In this document: positions 7,901-16,125 of the stretch, piece by piece
Numbering within the stretch: the first letter of the stretch is position 1
Layout: each line of letters opens with the position of its first letter
Origin: Micromonospora kangleipakensis
GTDB lineage: Bacteria > Actinomycetota > Actinomycetes > Mycobacteriales > Micromonosporaceae
NCBI RefSeq assembly: GCF_004217615.1
Contig: NZ_SHLD01000001.1
Coordinates: 496,001 to 560,000, forward strand
DNA: 64,000 nt
Direction: 5' to 3'
Position numbers and translations under genes: made by a program
Notes under the pieces: model-generated
What the model was told of the DNA's origin: nothing
Seen by the model: the letters and a program-made list of their open reading frames with translations, nothing else
Database searches by the model: none

Positions 7901-8047
7901 TTATCGTCGCAGCTTTAGAAAGGCGGCGACGCTCACACGGATCTGCGGAAACCATTCGGTACGCGTCTCGCGTACGAACCCCGTGAAGTCGGCGAACGAG
8001 GCTCCGTCGATGACGAGCACGGGGAGGGCATCGCTCTGGTTGGTCAC
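7901..8047 (-). pseudogene. Barstar-like N-terminal fragment
   Basis: A 48-codon frame starts at a GTG at 8047 and contains PVLVIDGASFADFTGFVRE, which resembles the first strand and helix of actinobacterial barstar-family (RNase inhibitor) proteins. The remaining residues do not fit the family, and the usual GNLDALNDIL block is missing, so the gene appears truncated or frameshifted. A -10-like CATACT lies six bases before the GTG, which would give a leaderless transcript. No partner ribonuclease is seen. The rest of 7711-8251 holds no other gene I can support. Confidence 0.35.
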
Positions 8048-8082
8048 GATGCAAGTATGGGCAACGACCCACAGCATCCGGA

Positions 8083-8100
8083 TCTGCCGCGATCCGCGTG
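8083..8100 (+). repeat. Interspersed intergenic repeat, partial copy
   Basis: The 18-mer TCTGCCGCGATCCGCGTG here is identical to 16920-16937 in a fuller copy of the family. The palindrome and third block are not found downstream. A further partial copy, GCACTCATCTGCCGC, lies at 8818-8832 and again at 15954-15968. Confidence 0.45.
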
Positions 8101-8251
8101 GCGGCACTGATCTGGTCCACTGCGGTCTATGCCTTGCAGGTGGGGTCGTCGCTCGGTCTCAGGTCTTGTCCGTCTCGCCTCGGGAGCGCGGCGAGCACGG
8201 CGAGGGTGTGCTCGTGCCCGCTGTCAGGACCTCCAGGTCCGCCGTGCCTCG

Positions 8252-8722
8252 TCATCTCTGACGCTTCGGCCAACTGACGTCGAGCACGTAGACGCTCACG
8301 TCGAATTGCGGTGCCACCTCCGTGGCCCAGCGCCGCATGTCGTCGAGGAGCTCCTGCTTGTCGGCGTACTTCCGCGAGCTGGAGGTCCGTTGTTCGGGCG
8401 GAAGCCAGTACACGAGGTAGATGCCGTGCCGCTGGTTGGTCGCTGCGAGGTATCGCTGCACGAGCTGATCCCGCAGTGCGGTGGGCACCTCGTCGTTGTT
8501 GACCAGCTTCGCCTCAATAATCGCTTCGGCGACTCCGATGGGCGCGGTGTGGGTCGGGGTGCCTGCGGTCAGGTCGATGCGCGTGCCGGAGCCCTTGACC
8601 GCGATGCGTTCGACCTGGGGCTCCCGGGCGAGGATGACGCGGTCCCGACCGAGATGGTCCGTCAGGCGGCGCCGCAACCAGTCGGTGATGTCGTCCTCGC
8701 CGCCGAGCTTCTGGCCGACCCG
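8252..8722 (-). pseudogene. C-terminal nuclease-like domain, 5'-truncated
   Basis: The frame is open from just below a TAG at 8723-8725 to a stop at 8252 (about 156 codons) but has no good start codon. It reads ITDWLRRRL, then GTRIDLTAG, AIIEAKLVNN, LRDQLVQRYL and HGIYLVYWL. This order (RxDL, then (I/V)E(A/V)K, then QL..RYL, then HG.YLV.W) is what I know from the C-terminal PD-(D/E)XK-like domain of large multidomain actinobacterial proteins. The upstream domains are gone, so it is read as the tail of a deleted gene. A nuclease function is inferred from the D...ExK pattern. Confidence 0.5.
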
Positions 8723-8867
8723 CTACCTAGTCTTCGAGCCGAAATCCGCTGCGGACTGAACGCGGCGTAAGTTGGTCGTGGCGGCGATTTCAGGCCGAAC
8801 TTCCGCAGCGACCGGATGCACTCATCTGCCGCGAACGGTGCTGGAACGGGCCGGTTCCACGTGTCGG

Positions 8868-10112
8868 TCAGCCGGCGAGCTGGTCGCGGCGGCGGGTGAG
8901 GTAGGCCCGCTCCGCGGGGTTGCCGGCGAGACCGATGGCCCGGTCGTACGCCGCCCGCGACTCGCCGCCGCGCCCGAGTCGCCGCAGCAGGTCGGCGCGC
9001 GCGGCGTGGAAGGCATGGTAGCCGTCAAGGACCTCGCCGAGCCGGTCGATCTCGGCGAGCCCGACCCCGGGGCCGTCGACTTCGGCGACCGCGACCGCCC
9101 GGTTGAGTCGCACGATCGGCGAGGGGTCGAGCAGCACCATGCGGCCGTAGAGGGCGACGATGGTGGACCAGTCGGTGTCTCGGGCGGATGGGGCATCCGT
9201 GTGGACCGCGTTGATCGCGGCCTGCAGCTGGTAGCGCCCAGGTGGGTCACCGCCCGCCGCCACCGCCTCGAGCCGCTCGCGGACCAGGGCCTTGCCTTCG
9301 GCGATGAGGGTGCGGTCCCACGCGCCGCGGTCCTGCTCGTCGAGGGTCACCAGCTCCCCGGTGCGGGACACACGCGCCAGCCGCCGGGCGTCGGTGAGGA
9401 GCATTAGGGCAAGCAGACCGGCCACCTCGCCGTCGTCCGGGAGGAGAGCTCGGAGCAGGCGGCCGAGGCGGATCGCCTCGTCGGTGAGGTCGCTTCGCAA
9501 CGGGTCGTCCCCCTCACCGGCGAGATACCCCTCGTTGAAGACGAGATAGACGACCGCGAGCACGCCGGCGAGCCGCTCACGGATGTCGTCGGCCCAGGGC
9601 ACCCGGTAGGGAATGTGCGCCGCCTTGATCTTTGCCTTGGCGCGTGTGATCCGCCGCGCCATCGTGGTCTCCTGCACCAGAAAGGCGCGGGCGATCTCGG
9701 GGACGGTGAGGCCGCCGAGCAGGCGCAGGGTGAGCGCCACCCGGGCCTCCATCGCGAGCGCAGGGTGGCAGCAGGTGAAGACCAGTCTGAGCCGGTCGTC
9801 CTCGACCGGGCCGGTCGGCTCAGGAGGGGTGTCGTCGTACACGATCCGGGCCGCCTGGTGCTTGGCGTCGCGCTGCGACTCGCGACGGAGCCGGTCGATC
9901 CCCTTGCGGGTCGCGGTGGTGGCGAGCCAACCGCCGGGATTGGACGGTACGCCCTCGCGCGGCCACCGCTCGGCAGCCGCTACGAACGCCTCGGCCGTCG
10001 CTTCCTCGGCGACGTCGAGGTCGCCGAAACGGCGCGCGAGGCCGGCGACCACCCGCGCCCACTCCTCGTGGTGGACACGGGTGATCGCCTGCTCGACGGT
10101 GGGACCGGTCAC
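8868..10112 (-). CDS. ECF42-type RNA polymerase sigma factor (second copy)
   Basis: The 414-residue protein has region 2 (DLDVAEEATAEAFVAAAERW), region 4 (LTVPEIARAFLVQETTMARR) and the long C-terminal helical extension of the ECF42 group, including NEGYLAGEGDDPLRSDL. It starts with a GTG at 10112 that overlaps the stop of the preceding YCII gene by four bases (GTGA). It is clearly related to the sigma factor at 6116-7330 but divergent, so a recent tandem duplication is unlikely. The operon order here is YCII-YCII-sigma. Confidence 0.92.
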   Translation of the reverse strand: MTGPTVEQAITRVHHEEWARVVAGLARRFGDLDVAEEATAEAFVAAAERWPREGVPSNPGGWLATTATRKGIDRLRRESQRDAKHQAARIVYDDTPPEPTGPVEDDRLRLVFTCCHPALAMEARVALTLRLLGGLTVPEIARAFLVQETTMARRITRAKAKIKAAHIPYRVPWADDIRERLAGVLAVVYLVFNEGYLAGEGDDPLRSDLTDEAIRLGRLLRALLPDDGEVAGLLALMLLTDARRLARVSRTGELVTLDEQDRGAWDRTLIAEGKALVRERLEAVAAGGDPPGRYQLQAAINAVHTDAPSARDTDWSTIVALYGRMVLLDPSPIVRLNRAVAVAEVDGPGVGLAEIDRLGEVLDGYHAFHAARADLLRRLGRGGESRAAYDRAIGLAGNPAERAYLTRRRDQLAG

Positions 10113-10504
10113 GGCGCCAGCAGCGCTCGGACGGATTCCTCGGTTCGGAAGGGACGCACCTCGACCGTGCCGCGGCACGCTTTCGACCCCTCGGCGGCAA
10201 GCGCCAGGGCCACGTCGAGGTCGGCCGCCTCGATGACCCAGAAGCCGCCGAGGTACTCCTTCGTCCCCAGGTAGGGCCCGTCGGTGAAGGCCGACTTCTC
10301 GCCCTGCCCGTCGACGGTGGTGGCGGTCGTCGCGGGCTCCAGGCCGTCGGCGAAGACGAAGTGACCGTCCCTCTGGAGCCTCTCGGTGAAGGCACCGGTG
10401 TCGGCGAACGCCTGCAGCATGGCCTTCTGGGAGGGGTAGGTGCCGAACTCGGTGCGCTCGGCCGGTCCGTAGACGGACAGCAGGTACCTGGGCACCGCGC
10501 TCAC
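10109..10504 (-). CDS. YCII/DGPF-domain protein
   Basis: The 131-residue protein begins MSAVPRYLLSVYGPAERTEF and has FTDGPYLGTKEYLGGFWVIE, the family motif. It starts with GTG at 10504, overlapping the stop of the upstream YCII gene by four bases, and its own stop overlaps the sigma factor start. It is the middle gene of a tightly coupled three-gene operon. Function is unknown beyond the association with ECF42 sigma factors. Confidence 0.9.
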   Translation of the reverse strand: MSAVPRYLLSVYGPAERTEFGTYPSQKAMLQAFADTGAFTERLQRDGHFVFADGLEPATTATTVDGQGEKSAFTDGPYLGTKEYLGGFWVIEAADLDVALALAAEGSKACRGTVEVRPFRTEESVRALLAP

Positions 10505-10881
10505 TTCTCCCCAGAGCCGTTACGCCGGGCCTGCCCGGGACCTCGGAACCGGTGCACCTCCTGCGGCCAGTCGAGCACGGTCGCGAGCCTGCCGGCCCAG
10601 TATCGCGCCGCCGCGTCGTCGGGCACGTCCACGACGGCGAAGCCGCCGAGGTGCTCCTTGGTCTCGACGTACGGGCCGTCGGTGAAGACGGCCTTGCCGT
10701 CAACCGGCTCGACACTGCACACCGCGGTGGACCGGTCGAGCCCGCCGTTGGTGAAGATCAGGACACCGTCGGCCTGCATCTCCTCGATCACGGCCCGGGC
10801 GGCCGTGCCTTTCTCGCGCAGCTCCTCCGCCGTGTGGTCGGGCACCCACTCATCGTTGAAGGTGATCAGGTACTCCGTCAT
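10501..10881 (-). CDS. YCII/DGPF-domain protein
   Basis: The 126-residue protein begins MTEYLITFNDEWVPDHTAEE and has FTDGPYVETKEHLGGFAVVD, the YCII/DGPF motif. The ATG at 10881 has a strong ribosome binding site (GAGAGGAGA). It is the first gene of the YCII-YCII-ECF42 operon and differs from the second YCII protein throughout, so the pair probably do not simply duplicate each other. Confidence 0.9.
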   Translation of the reverse strand: MTEYLITFNDEWVPDHTAEELREKGTAARAVIEEMQADGVLIFTNGGLDRSTAVCSVEPVDGKAVFTDGPYVETKEHLGGFAVVDVPDDAAARYWAGRLATVLDWPQEVHRFRGPGQARRNGSGEK

Positions 10882-11522
10882 GGTCGTCTCCTCTCAGTCC
10901 CGGACGAGGGCCTTTCCCGACTCCTCGTGTCCGGCGGCCCAGCCGGCCGCCGCACACTGGTTCCACGAACGGCTACGCCTTGATACGACACCATCCCGGA
11001 AACTCCGTTTCAAGGCAGCCCCGGCGTAGTGACTGAGGAAAGGATCGACCTCCGTCCTTCGAAACGCACACTCGCCCGCTGGACTCCCCGGCAAAACCGC
11101 GAACAGTTGGGGAGGTCGAGCAGGTCTGAGTGTCGCGGATGTTCGCCCCTCGTCTGCAGATACGGCACGGCGTGACCGCTCATGGCGCCGGGGGTGGCCC
11201 TACAACGAACTCGATGACAGTACCTATAGAGGCAGGTGACCACCCCCTGACGGACACGCTCGCATACCGAGAACAGTGCGTCGCTGTCTTGTTCGTGAAT
11301 CATGGGGAGGGGATCGGCGTGGCTCTACTGATCGACGTAGACATCCTCTTCTGCCGCTGATAGCGCACACACTCTGCCGATGAGGGCACCTGCGGAGGAC
11401 CATCCGCGTTTCCTGCGCACGATTGGGGCGGACGCGCGTGTTTGGCACGCAAGCGATGCGGCAGGCCGGTCACACCGATGGGCGGGCCGTCGACATCGCC
11501 GTCATGGGCTGGACCTTCTCGG
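10882..11522. other. Gene-free stretch
   Basis: About 640 bp between the YCII operon and the membrane protein gene. Short open frames here have poor start contexts and codon use unlike the neighbours, and I recognise no protein family. A partial copy of the interspersed repeat (TCTGCCGCTGATAGCGC, 11350-11366) lies in it. It probably contains the YCII operon promoter and decayed sequence. Confidence 0.5.
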
Positions 11523-12899
11523 TCAGACATAGCTGAACAACGGAGGGAAGAGGAGGACCACGGTCCAGGCCCACACGGCGTACACGGGTAGGTAGCCGGT
11601 CTGCCAGCGCTCGAGCGCCGCGAACGGTGTGCGCCGCCGGATGAACCTCAGCAACAGCCACGCCGAGTAGGCGAGGTTGGCCAGCAGGATGACGTTCTCG
11701 CCGAGCGCGGCAGCCCTGTTGGGTGTGGTGCCGTACTCGTCGGTGATGCGTCCGGTGATCGCGAGCAGTACCAGTACGTCGATGGCCAACGCGCTGACCA
11801 CGAGAGCGAGCTGAAGTTTGTCGAACAGGCCGGTCGGGGCCAGCGGATCGCGCGCTGAGATCGAGTAGAGCAGTAGCCCCAGCACCACGACCAGCAGGAG
11901 GTCGAACAGGATCAGCGCTTCGCGCTCCACGTTGATGCCATGGCTGGTCCAGACGACGGCGACGAGGAAGGCCAGCAGTGCTGCCGTGAACAGCGGAGTG
12001 AATAGCCGCGTGAGCACCGGGGCGATATTTTCGACCACGCTCTGCTTGGCCTCGACCAGCCACCCGGCCACGACAGCCCCGGCCACGGCGCCGCAGGGAA
12101 GGAGCCACTGCGAGATGAACTCCTGCGGGATGATCCCGATGGCATTGAAGGTGTGGAACAGGAACAAGCTGAGCACACCGCCGCCGAGGGCGATGAGTAC
12201 GAAGTAGATGAACCACTCGCCGGTGAAGCGGATGAAGTCCATGCGTCGGCGCGAGGAGCGCCAGTCGTCGGCAACGTAGGCCAAACCCACCACAAGCCAC
12301 AGGGCGATGGGGAGGTGGATGCTGGTGAGGACCAGCGACTTTGACTCCTCGGCCAGGGGGTAGGCGTTGGCCGCCACCGCGCCGAGCCCGAACAGCGCCA
12401 CCAGTGTCCCGATCAGCGGGCGTCGGGCCTGTCGGCGCCAAGCCAGGAAGACCGCCAGCCAGGGCAGGGCGAACAGGGTGAAGTTCCGCGCGTAGAACGC
12501 GCCGTCGTCCGCCAACCTCAACCCGAACAGCTCCGGCACCTTGATGGACGCCGCCGCGCCCGCCGCGCAGATGACCATCGCCCACAGGTCCCGCCGCGAC
12601 CGCGTGTCCGCCGCCGGGCTGCCGGCCTCGCCGGTCAGCACCAGCTGCTTCCACAGCCGTTCCGAATGCTCACGCGCGAACTCGCGGGACAGTTCGTCGA
12701 GGCTACCCATCCGCTTGACCGCGACCAGGAACGCTTCATCCGCGCTCAGGCCGACCGCGACGAGTTCGTCGACGGAGCCGCGGAGATGGTCTTCGAGCTC
12801 GTCGGCGTCGGACGGCTGCAATTCCCGGCGGCGCTGTACGTACTGACGCCACTGCCGGAACTGCGCCTCCAACTCCTCCTGACCCTCCCGCGCCGTCAT
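11523..12899 (-). CDS. Permease-prefix-domain membrane protein
   Basis: The 458-residue protein starts at an ATG at 12899 that overlaps the stop of the PadR gene by four bases. The first 85 residues (MTAREGQEELEAQFRQWRQY through the MGSLDELSREFAREHSERLW block) form the soluble permease prefix domain commonly found in PadR-controlled operons. About ten hydrophobic segments follow, for example FTLFALPWLAVFLAW and ALIAL-type helices to the C-terminal VYAVWAWTVVLLFPP. It is a multi-pass inner membrane protein. No transport motif is recognised, so substrate and mechanism are unknown. Confidence 0.85.
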   Translation of the reverse strand: MTAREGQEELEAQFRQWRQYVQRRRELQPSDADELEDHLRGSVDELVAVGLSADEAFLVAVKRMGSLDELSREFAREHSERLWKQLVLTGEAGSPAADTRSRRDLWAMVICAAGAAASIKVPELFGLRLADDGAFYARNFTLFALPWLAVFLAWRRQARRPLIGTLVALFGLGAVAANAYPLAEESKSLVLTSIHLPIALWLVVGLAYVADDWRSSRRRMDFIRFTGEWFIYFVLIALGGGVLSLFLFHTFNAIGIIPQEFISQWLLPCGAVAGAVVAGWLVEAKQSVVENIAPVLTRLFTPLFTAALLAFLVAVVWTSHGINVEREALILFDLLLVVVLGLLLYSISARDPLAPTGLFDKLQLALVVSALAIDVLVLLAITGRITDEYGTTPNRAAALGENVILLANLAYSAWLLLRFIRRRTPFAALERWQTGYLPVYAVWAWTVVLLFPPLFSYV

Positions 12900-13270
12900 G
12901 CCCGGCACCCCAGCGGGATCGCCGTCAGCGGCCTGCGGTCGCCGAGGCCAAGCCAGATCTCCTTGAGCGCGTCGGTGACCGTGTCCCACTGGCGGCGTTG
13001 CTCGGCCAACTCAGCCAGGCCCTTGTCAGTGATGCGGTAGTACTTGCGCCGCCGCTCGCCGGCTACCGACTGCCAGCTCGACTCCGAATAACCGAGGCGC
13101 TCAAGCCGGTGCAGCAACGGGTAGAGCAGCCCCTCGGTCCAGTCCAGCTCGCCACCGGACAGCTCGTTGATCCGCCTGAGGATGGCGTAGCCGTAGCTCT
13201 CCCCCTCGGCCAGGATGCCGAGCACCATCGGTGTCGCCGAGGCGGCCACCAGATCCTTGGCGACCTTCAC
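12896..13270 (-). CDS. PadR-family transcriptional regulator
   Basis: The 124-residue protein has the PadR winged-helix pattern: LGILAEGESYGYAILRRI, then GLLYPLLHRLERLGY, then GERRRKYYRITDKGL, followed by a short C-terminal dimerisation helix. The start is a GTG at 13270. It forms a two-gene operon with the permease-prefix membrane protein (4-bp overlap) and is predicted to repress that operon. The upstream region has inverted repeats overlapping the promoter, which would allow autoregulation. Confidence 0.93.
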   Translation of the reverse strand: MKVAKDLVAASATPMVLGILAEGESYGYAILRRINELSGGELDWTEGLLYPLLHRLERLGYSESSWQSVAGERRRKYYRITDKGLAELAEQRRQWDTVTDALKEIWLGLGDRRPLTAIPLGCRA

Positions 13271-13308
13271 GAGAACTCACCCCGTTCCATACCCTAGAAG
13301 TGTTGTGC

Positions 13309-13338
13309 ATAGTACTGCTAGGTATTGTGTGGCACAAC
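13309..13338 (-). promoter_or_regulatory. padR operon promoter with nested inverted repeats
   Basis: On the minus strand a -35 TTGTGC (plus 13332-13337) and a -10 TACTAT (plus 13309-13314) are exactly 17 bp apart. The perfect repeat GTTGTGC / GCACAAC (13302-13308 and 13332-13338) brackets the promoter. A second imperfect pair, ATACCCTAG / CTAGGTAT, overlaps it. These are good candidates for PadR operators. Confidence 0.6.
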
Positions 13339-13472
13339 GGCCCGGTCACGCGTCCGTGGCGGCGGTACCCGCGATCCCGCCGCAGCCAGATGACCTCTCA
13401 TAGCCGATTAGTGAGCGGTGGATGGAGCCCTGACCCCACTCACGAGCAGATAACGCTGCCTTGCTCCCGGGC

Positions 13473-13504
13473 TTGACCTTGACGCTGCGTCAACCCTGCA
13501 TGCT
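13473..13504 (+). promoter_or_regulatory. MerR-type promoter/operator of the ABC exporter
   Basis: A -35 TTGACC (13473-13478) and a weak -10 CATGCT (13499-13504) are separated by 20 bp, the stretched spacing typical of MerR-activated promoters. The spacer holds a perfect 15-bp palindrome, TTGACGC-T-GCGTCAA (13479-13493). The predicted start coincides with the ATG at 13511, so the mRNA is probably leaderless. The MerR protein encoded two genes downstream is the likely regulator. Confidence 0.65.
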
Positions 13505-13510
13505 GGCACC

Positions 13511-14344
13511 ATGTCCATAGATTCTCAGATGTCAACCGAGCAGGTCCGCGGGCCTGTGATCCAGGTCCAGGGCCTGGAGAAGTCGTACAAGGATCTGCAC
13601 GTGCTGCGTGGCGTGGACTTCGACGTGGCGCGGGGCAGCATCTTCGCCCTGCTCGGCTCCAACGGGGCGGGTAAGACCACCGTCGTGAGGATCCTGTCCA
13701 CGCTGCTCAAGCCGGACGCGGGAACGGCCAGCGTCAACGGCTTCGACGTCGCCACGCAAGCGGCGAACGTGCAGGAGTCCATCAGCCTGACGGGACAGTT
13801 CGCGGCCGTCGATGAGATCCTCAGCGGGCGGGAGAACCTGGTGCTGATCGCCCGGTTGCGGCATCTGAGGGATCCGGGCCGGATCGCGGATGACCTGCTG
13901 GCCCGCTTCTCACTGACTGACGCGGCGACACGGAAGGTGTCGACGTACTCGGGTGGCATGCGCCGCCGCCTCGACATCGCGATGAGCCTCATCGGGAACC
14001 CGCCGGTGATCTTCCTCGATGAACCGACGACCGGGCTCGATCCACAGGCGCGTCTCGAGGTGTGGCAGGCCGTCAGGGAGCTCGCCGGGCAGGGCACGAC
14101 GGTGCTGCTCACCACGCAGCACCTTGACGAGGCCGAACAGCTCGCCGACCGGATCGCGGTTCTCCACCGGGGGCGCATCATCGCCAACGGCACTCTCTCC
14201 GAGCTCAAGCAGCTGCTCCCGCCCGCCAAGGTCGAGTACGTCGAGAAGCAGCCGACCCTCGAGGACGTCTTCCTCGCCATCGTCGGTGACGACGGCACTG
14301 ACAGCAAAGTAGGCGCCGCCAGCCCCGACGGCACGAACAACTAA
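13511..14344 (+). CDS. ABC transporter ATP-binding protein (DrrA-like)
   Basis: The 277-residue protein has Walker A GSNGAGKTT at residues 49-57, a Q-loop (SLTGQFAAVD), the signature YSGGMRRRLDIA, Walker B PVIFLDEPTTGLDP and the switch His in TTQHLDEAEQ. The C-terminal region, with GRIIANGTLSELK and PTLEDVFLAI, is typical of DrrA-type drug-export ATPases. It pairs with the ABC-2 permease that begins nine bases after its stop. The promoter looks MerR-controlled. The transported compound is unknown; amphiphilic drugs or antibiotics are the usual substrates of this family. Confidence 0.93.
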   Translation: MSIDSQMSTEQVRGPVIQVQGLEKSYKDLHVLRGVDFDVARGSIFALLGSNGAGKTTVVRILSTLLKPDAGTASVNGFDVATQAANVQESISLTGQFAAVDEILSGRENLVLIARLRHLRDPGRIADDLLARFSLTDAATRKVSTYSGGMRRRLDIAMSLIGNPPVIFLDEPTTGLDPQARLEVWQAVRELAGQGTTVLLTTQHLDEAEQLADRIAVLHRGRIIANGTLSELKQLLPPAKVEYVEKQPTLEDVFLAIVGDDGTDSKVGAASPDGTNN

Positions 14345-14353
14345 GGACCCTCG

Positions 14354-15115
14354 ATGACCAAGCACTTCTTCGGTGACACCACCGTCCTGCTGGGCCGGTC
14401 CCTGCGCCACATCGGCCGCAGCCCGGACACCATCATCACGACCGTGGTCATGCCGATCGCCTTCATGCTGCTGTTCGTCTACGTATTCGGCGGCGCGATC
14501 CAGACCGGGTCGGACAAGTACGTGAACTACCTGCTGCCAGGCATCCTGCTCATCACGGTGGCCTCGGGCATCTCCTACACCGCATACCGGCTCTTCCTGG
14601 ACATGAAGGGCGGCATCTTCGAGCGGTTCCAGTCCATGCCGATCGCACGCTCGTCCGTACTGTGGGCGCACGTGCTGACCTCGCTGGTCGCCAATCTGAT
14701 CTCGCTCGTGGTGGTGGTGCTGGTCGCCCTCGTCATGGGCTTCCGCTCGGGGGCCGGCGCGCTGGACTGGTTCGCGGTCACCGGCATCATGATGCTGTTC
14801 ACCCTGGCCCTGACTTGGCTCGCCATCATCCCGGGCCTGACCGCGAAGTCCGTGGACGGCGCGAGCGCGTTTTCCTATCCGCTCATCTTCCTGCCGTTCA
14901 TCAGCTCGGCCTTCGTACCCACCGAAAGCATGCCCGGCCCGGTGCGCGCCTTCGCCGAGAACCAGCCGGTGACGTCCATCGTCAACGCGATCCGCGGCTT
15001 GTTCGCTCAGCAGCAGGTCGGTGGCGACATCTGGATCGCCCTCGCCTGGTGTGCCGGCCTCCTCATCGTCGCGTACACCCTCGCGATGGCCATCTACCGC
15101 CGCAAGATCAGTTGA
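14354..15115 (+). CDS. ABC-2 type permease (DrrB-like)
   Basis: The 253-residue protein has six hydrophobic segments and the ABC-2 membrane pattern, with TVVMPIAFMLLFVYVFGGAI near residue 30 and a C-terminal SSAFVPTESMPGPVRAFAEN block preceding the last helices. The length is standard for DrrB-type permeases. It follows the ATPase gene by nine bases and forms the membrane half of the same exporter. The MerR regulator gene follows 30 bases later in the same direction. Confidence 0.93.
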   Translation: MTKHFFGDTTVLLGRSLRHIGRSPDTIITTVVMPIAFMLLFVYVFGGAIQTGSDKYVNYLLPGILLITVASGISYTAYRLFLDMKGGIFERFQSMPIARSSVLWAHVLTSLVANLISLVVVVLVALVMGFRSGAGALDWFAVTGIMMLFTLALTWLAIIPGLTAKSVDGASAFSYPLIFLPFISSAFVPTESMPGPVRAFAENQPVTSIVNAIRGLFAQQQVGGDIWIALAWCAGLLIVAYTLAMAIYRRKIS

Positions 15116-15145
15116 TGTTGTGTCGCCTTAGTGCAGGATGAGGCC

Positions 15146-15916
15146 ATGCTGACGATCGGACGGCTGGCGTCCTACGCCGGAGTGACCATCCGCGCGGTAC
15201 GGCACTACCACCAGATCGGACTGCTCCCGGAGCCGGAGCGCGACGCCTCCGGCTACCGGACCTATGGCGCCGTCGCGGTTGTGCGACTCATCCGGATCCG
15301 GACCCTGGCCGAGGCCGGCGTCCCGCTGGCCCGGATCCGCGAGCTGCTCGACGCCGACCCGGAGACGTTCGCCGCCGCGACCACCGAGATCGACCGGCAG
15401 CTGCGGGCGCAGATCCGCGCGCTGCAGGAGCACCGGCGGCGGATCGCGAGGCTGGACTCCGGAGATTCGTTGGCTCTCCCGGAGGAGGTGGTCGACTACC
15501 TGGACCGCCTGCGTGCCACCGGAGCGCCGGAGGCGATGATCGTGGCCGAGCGCGACGCATGGATCCTGATAGCGGCGCGCTGGCCGGAGGCGATCCCGGC
15601 GTTCATGGCCCAGAAGGTGGCCGAGCTGGCCGACCCGAAGATGGTCCGGCTCTACCAGCTCATCGGTCGGATCGCGGAGGACTGGGAGGACGAGGAACTG
15701 TTGCGCGAGACGGCCGACCTGATGAGCGAGCTGTTCGAGCAGGCGGCGGTCAATGGGCAGCTGGACTGGCGGGACGAGCACGTGCCCGACGCGGAGTTCA
15801 TCCGCCTGATGGACGCGTTCGCCGATGGTGCCCACCCCGCCGTCGCGCGGCTGCGGGAGCTGATCGCTGAGCGTGGGTGGGCCGGGTGGACTCGGGTCGA
15901 GAAGCGCGAGCCCTGA
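15146..15916 (+). CDS. MerR-family transcriptional regulator
   Basis: The 256-residue protein starts at the ATG at 15146 (MLTIGRLASYAGVTIRAVRH), preceded by AGGATGAGG. The N-terminal winged helix (YHQIGLLPEPERDASGYRTY) and linker helix are classic MerR. The C-terminal domain, of about 150 residues, is helical and contains no Cys cluster, so it is more likely a drug-sensing than a metal-sensing type. As the third gene after the ABC exporter, with a MerR-type operator in front of the first, it most likely activates the exporter and itself. Confidence 0.9.
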   Translation: MLTIGRLASYAGVTIRAVRHYHQIGLLPEPERDASGYRTYGAVAVVRLIRIRTLAEAGVPLARIRELLDADPETFAAATTEIDRQLRAQIRALQEHRRRIARLDSGDSLALPEEVVDYLDRLRATGAPEAMIVAERDAWILIAARWPEAIPAFMAQKVAELADPKMVRLYQLIGRIAEDWEDEELLRETADLMSELFEQAAVNGQLDWRDEHVPDAEFIRLMDAFADGAHPAVARLRELIAERGWAGWTRVEKREP

Positions 15917-15960
15917 GGCGTCACGCCGCGCCCGCACCCGCCTCTGATCAGGCGCACTCA

Positions 15961-16037
15961 TCTGCCGCTGATCGCGCGTCACAGACGGTGACTGGTCCGC
16001 CATGTGCTTCAGCTTCCGGTACTGCCGAATAGCGGAT
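15961..16037 (+). repeat. Interspersed intergenic repeat, copy 2
   Basis: This copy has TCTGCCGCTGATCGCGC, the palindrome GTCAC-AGACG-GTGAC (15978-15992) and ACTGCCGAATAGCGGAT (16021-16037), in the same order and spacing as the copies at 4334 and 16920. It is preceded by GCACTCA, which is also present before the partial copy at 8825. Confidence 0.6.
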
Positions 16038-16125
16038 AGTGGCCTTGACTATGCGCTTGCTGATCACCTGGTTGACCGTGCTTCCTCGTAGGCTGAATCT
16101 CACACGTGATGGGCAGGAGGCTGAG

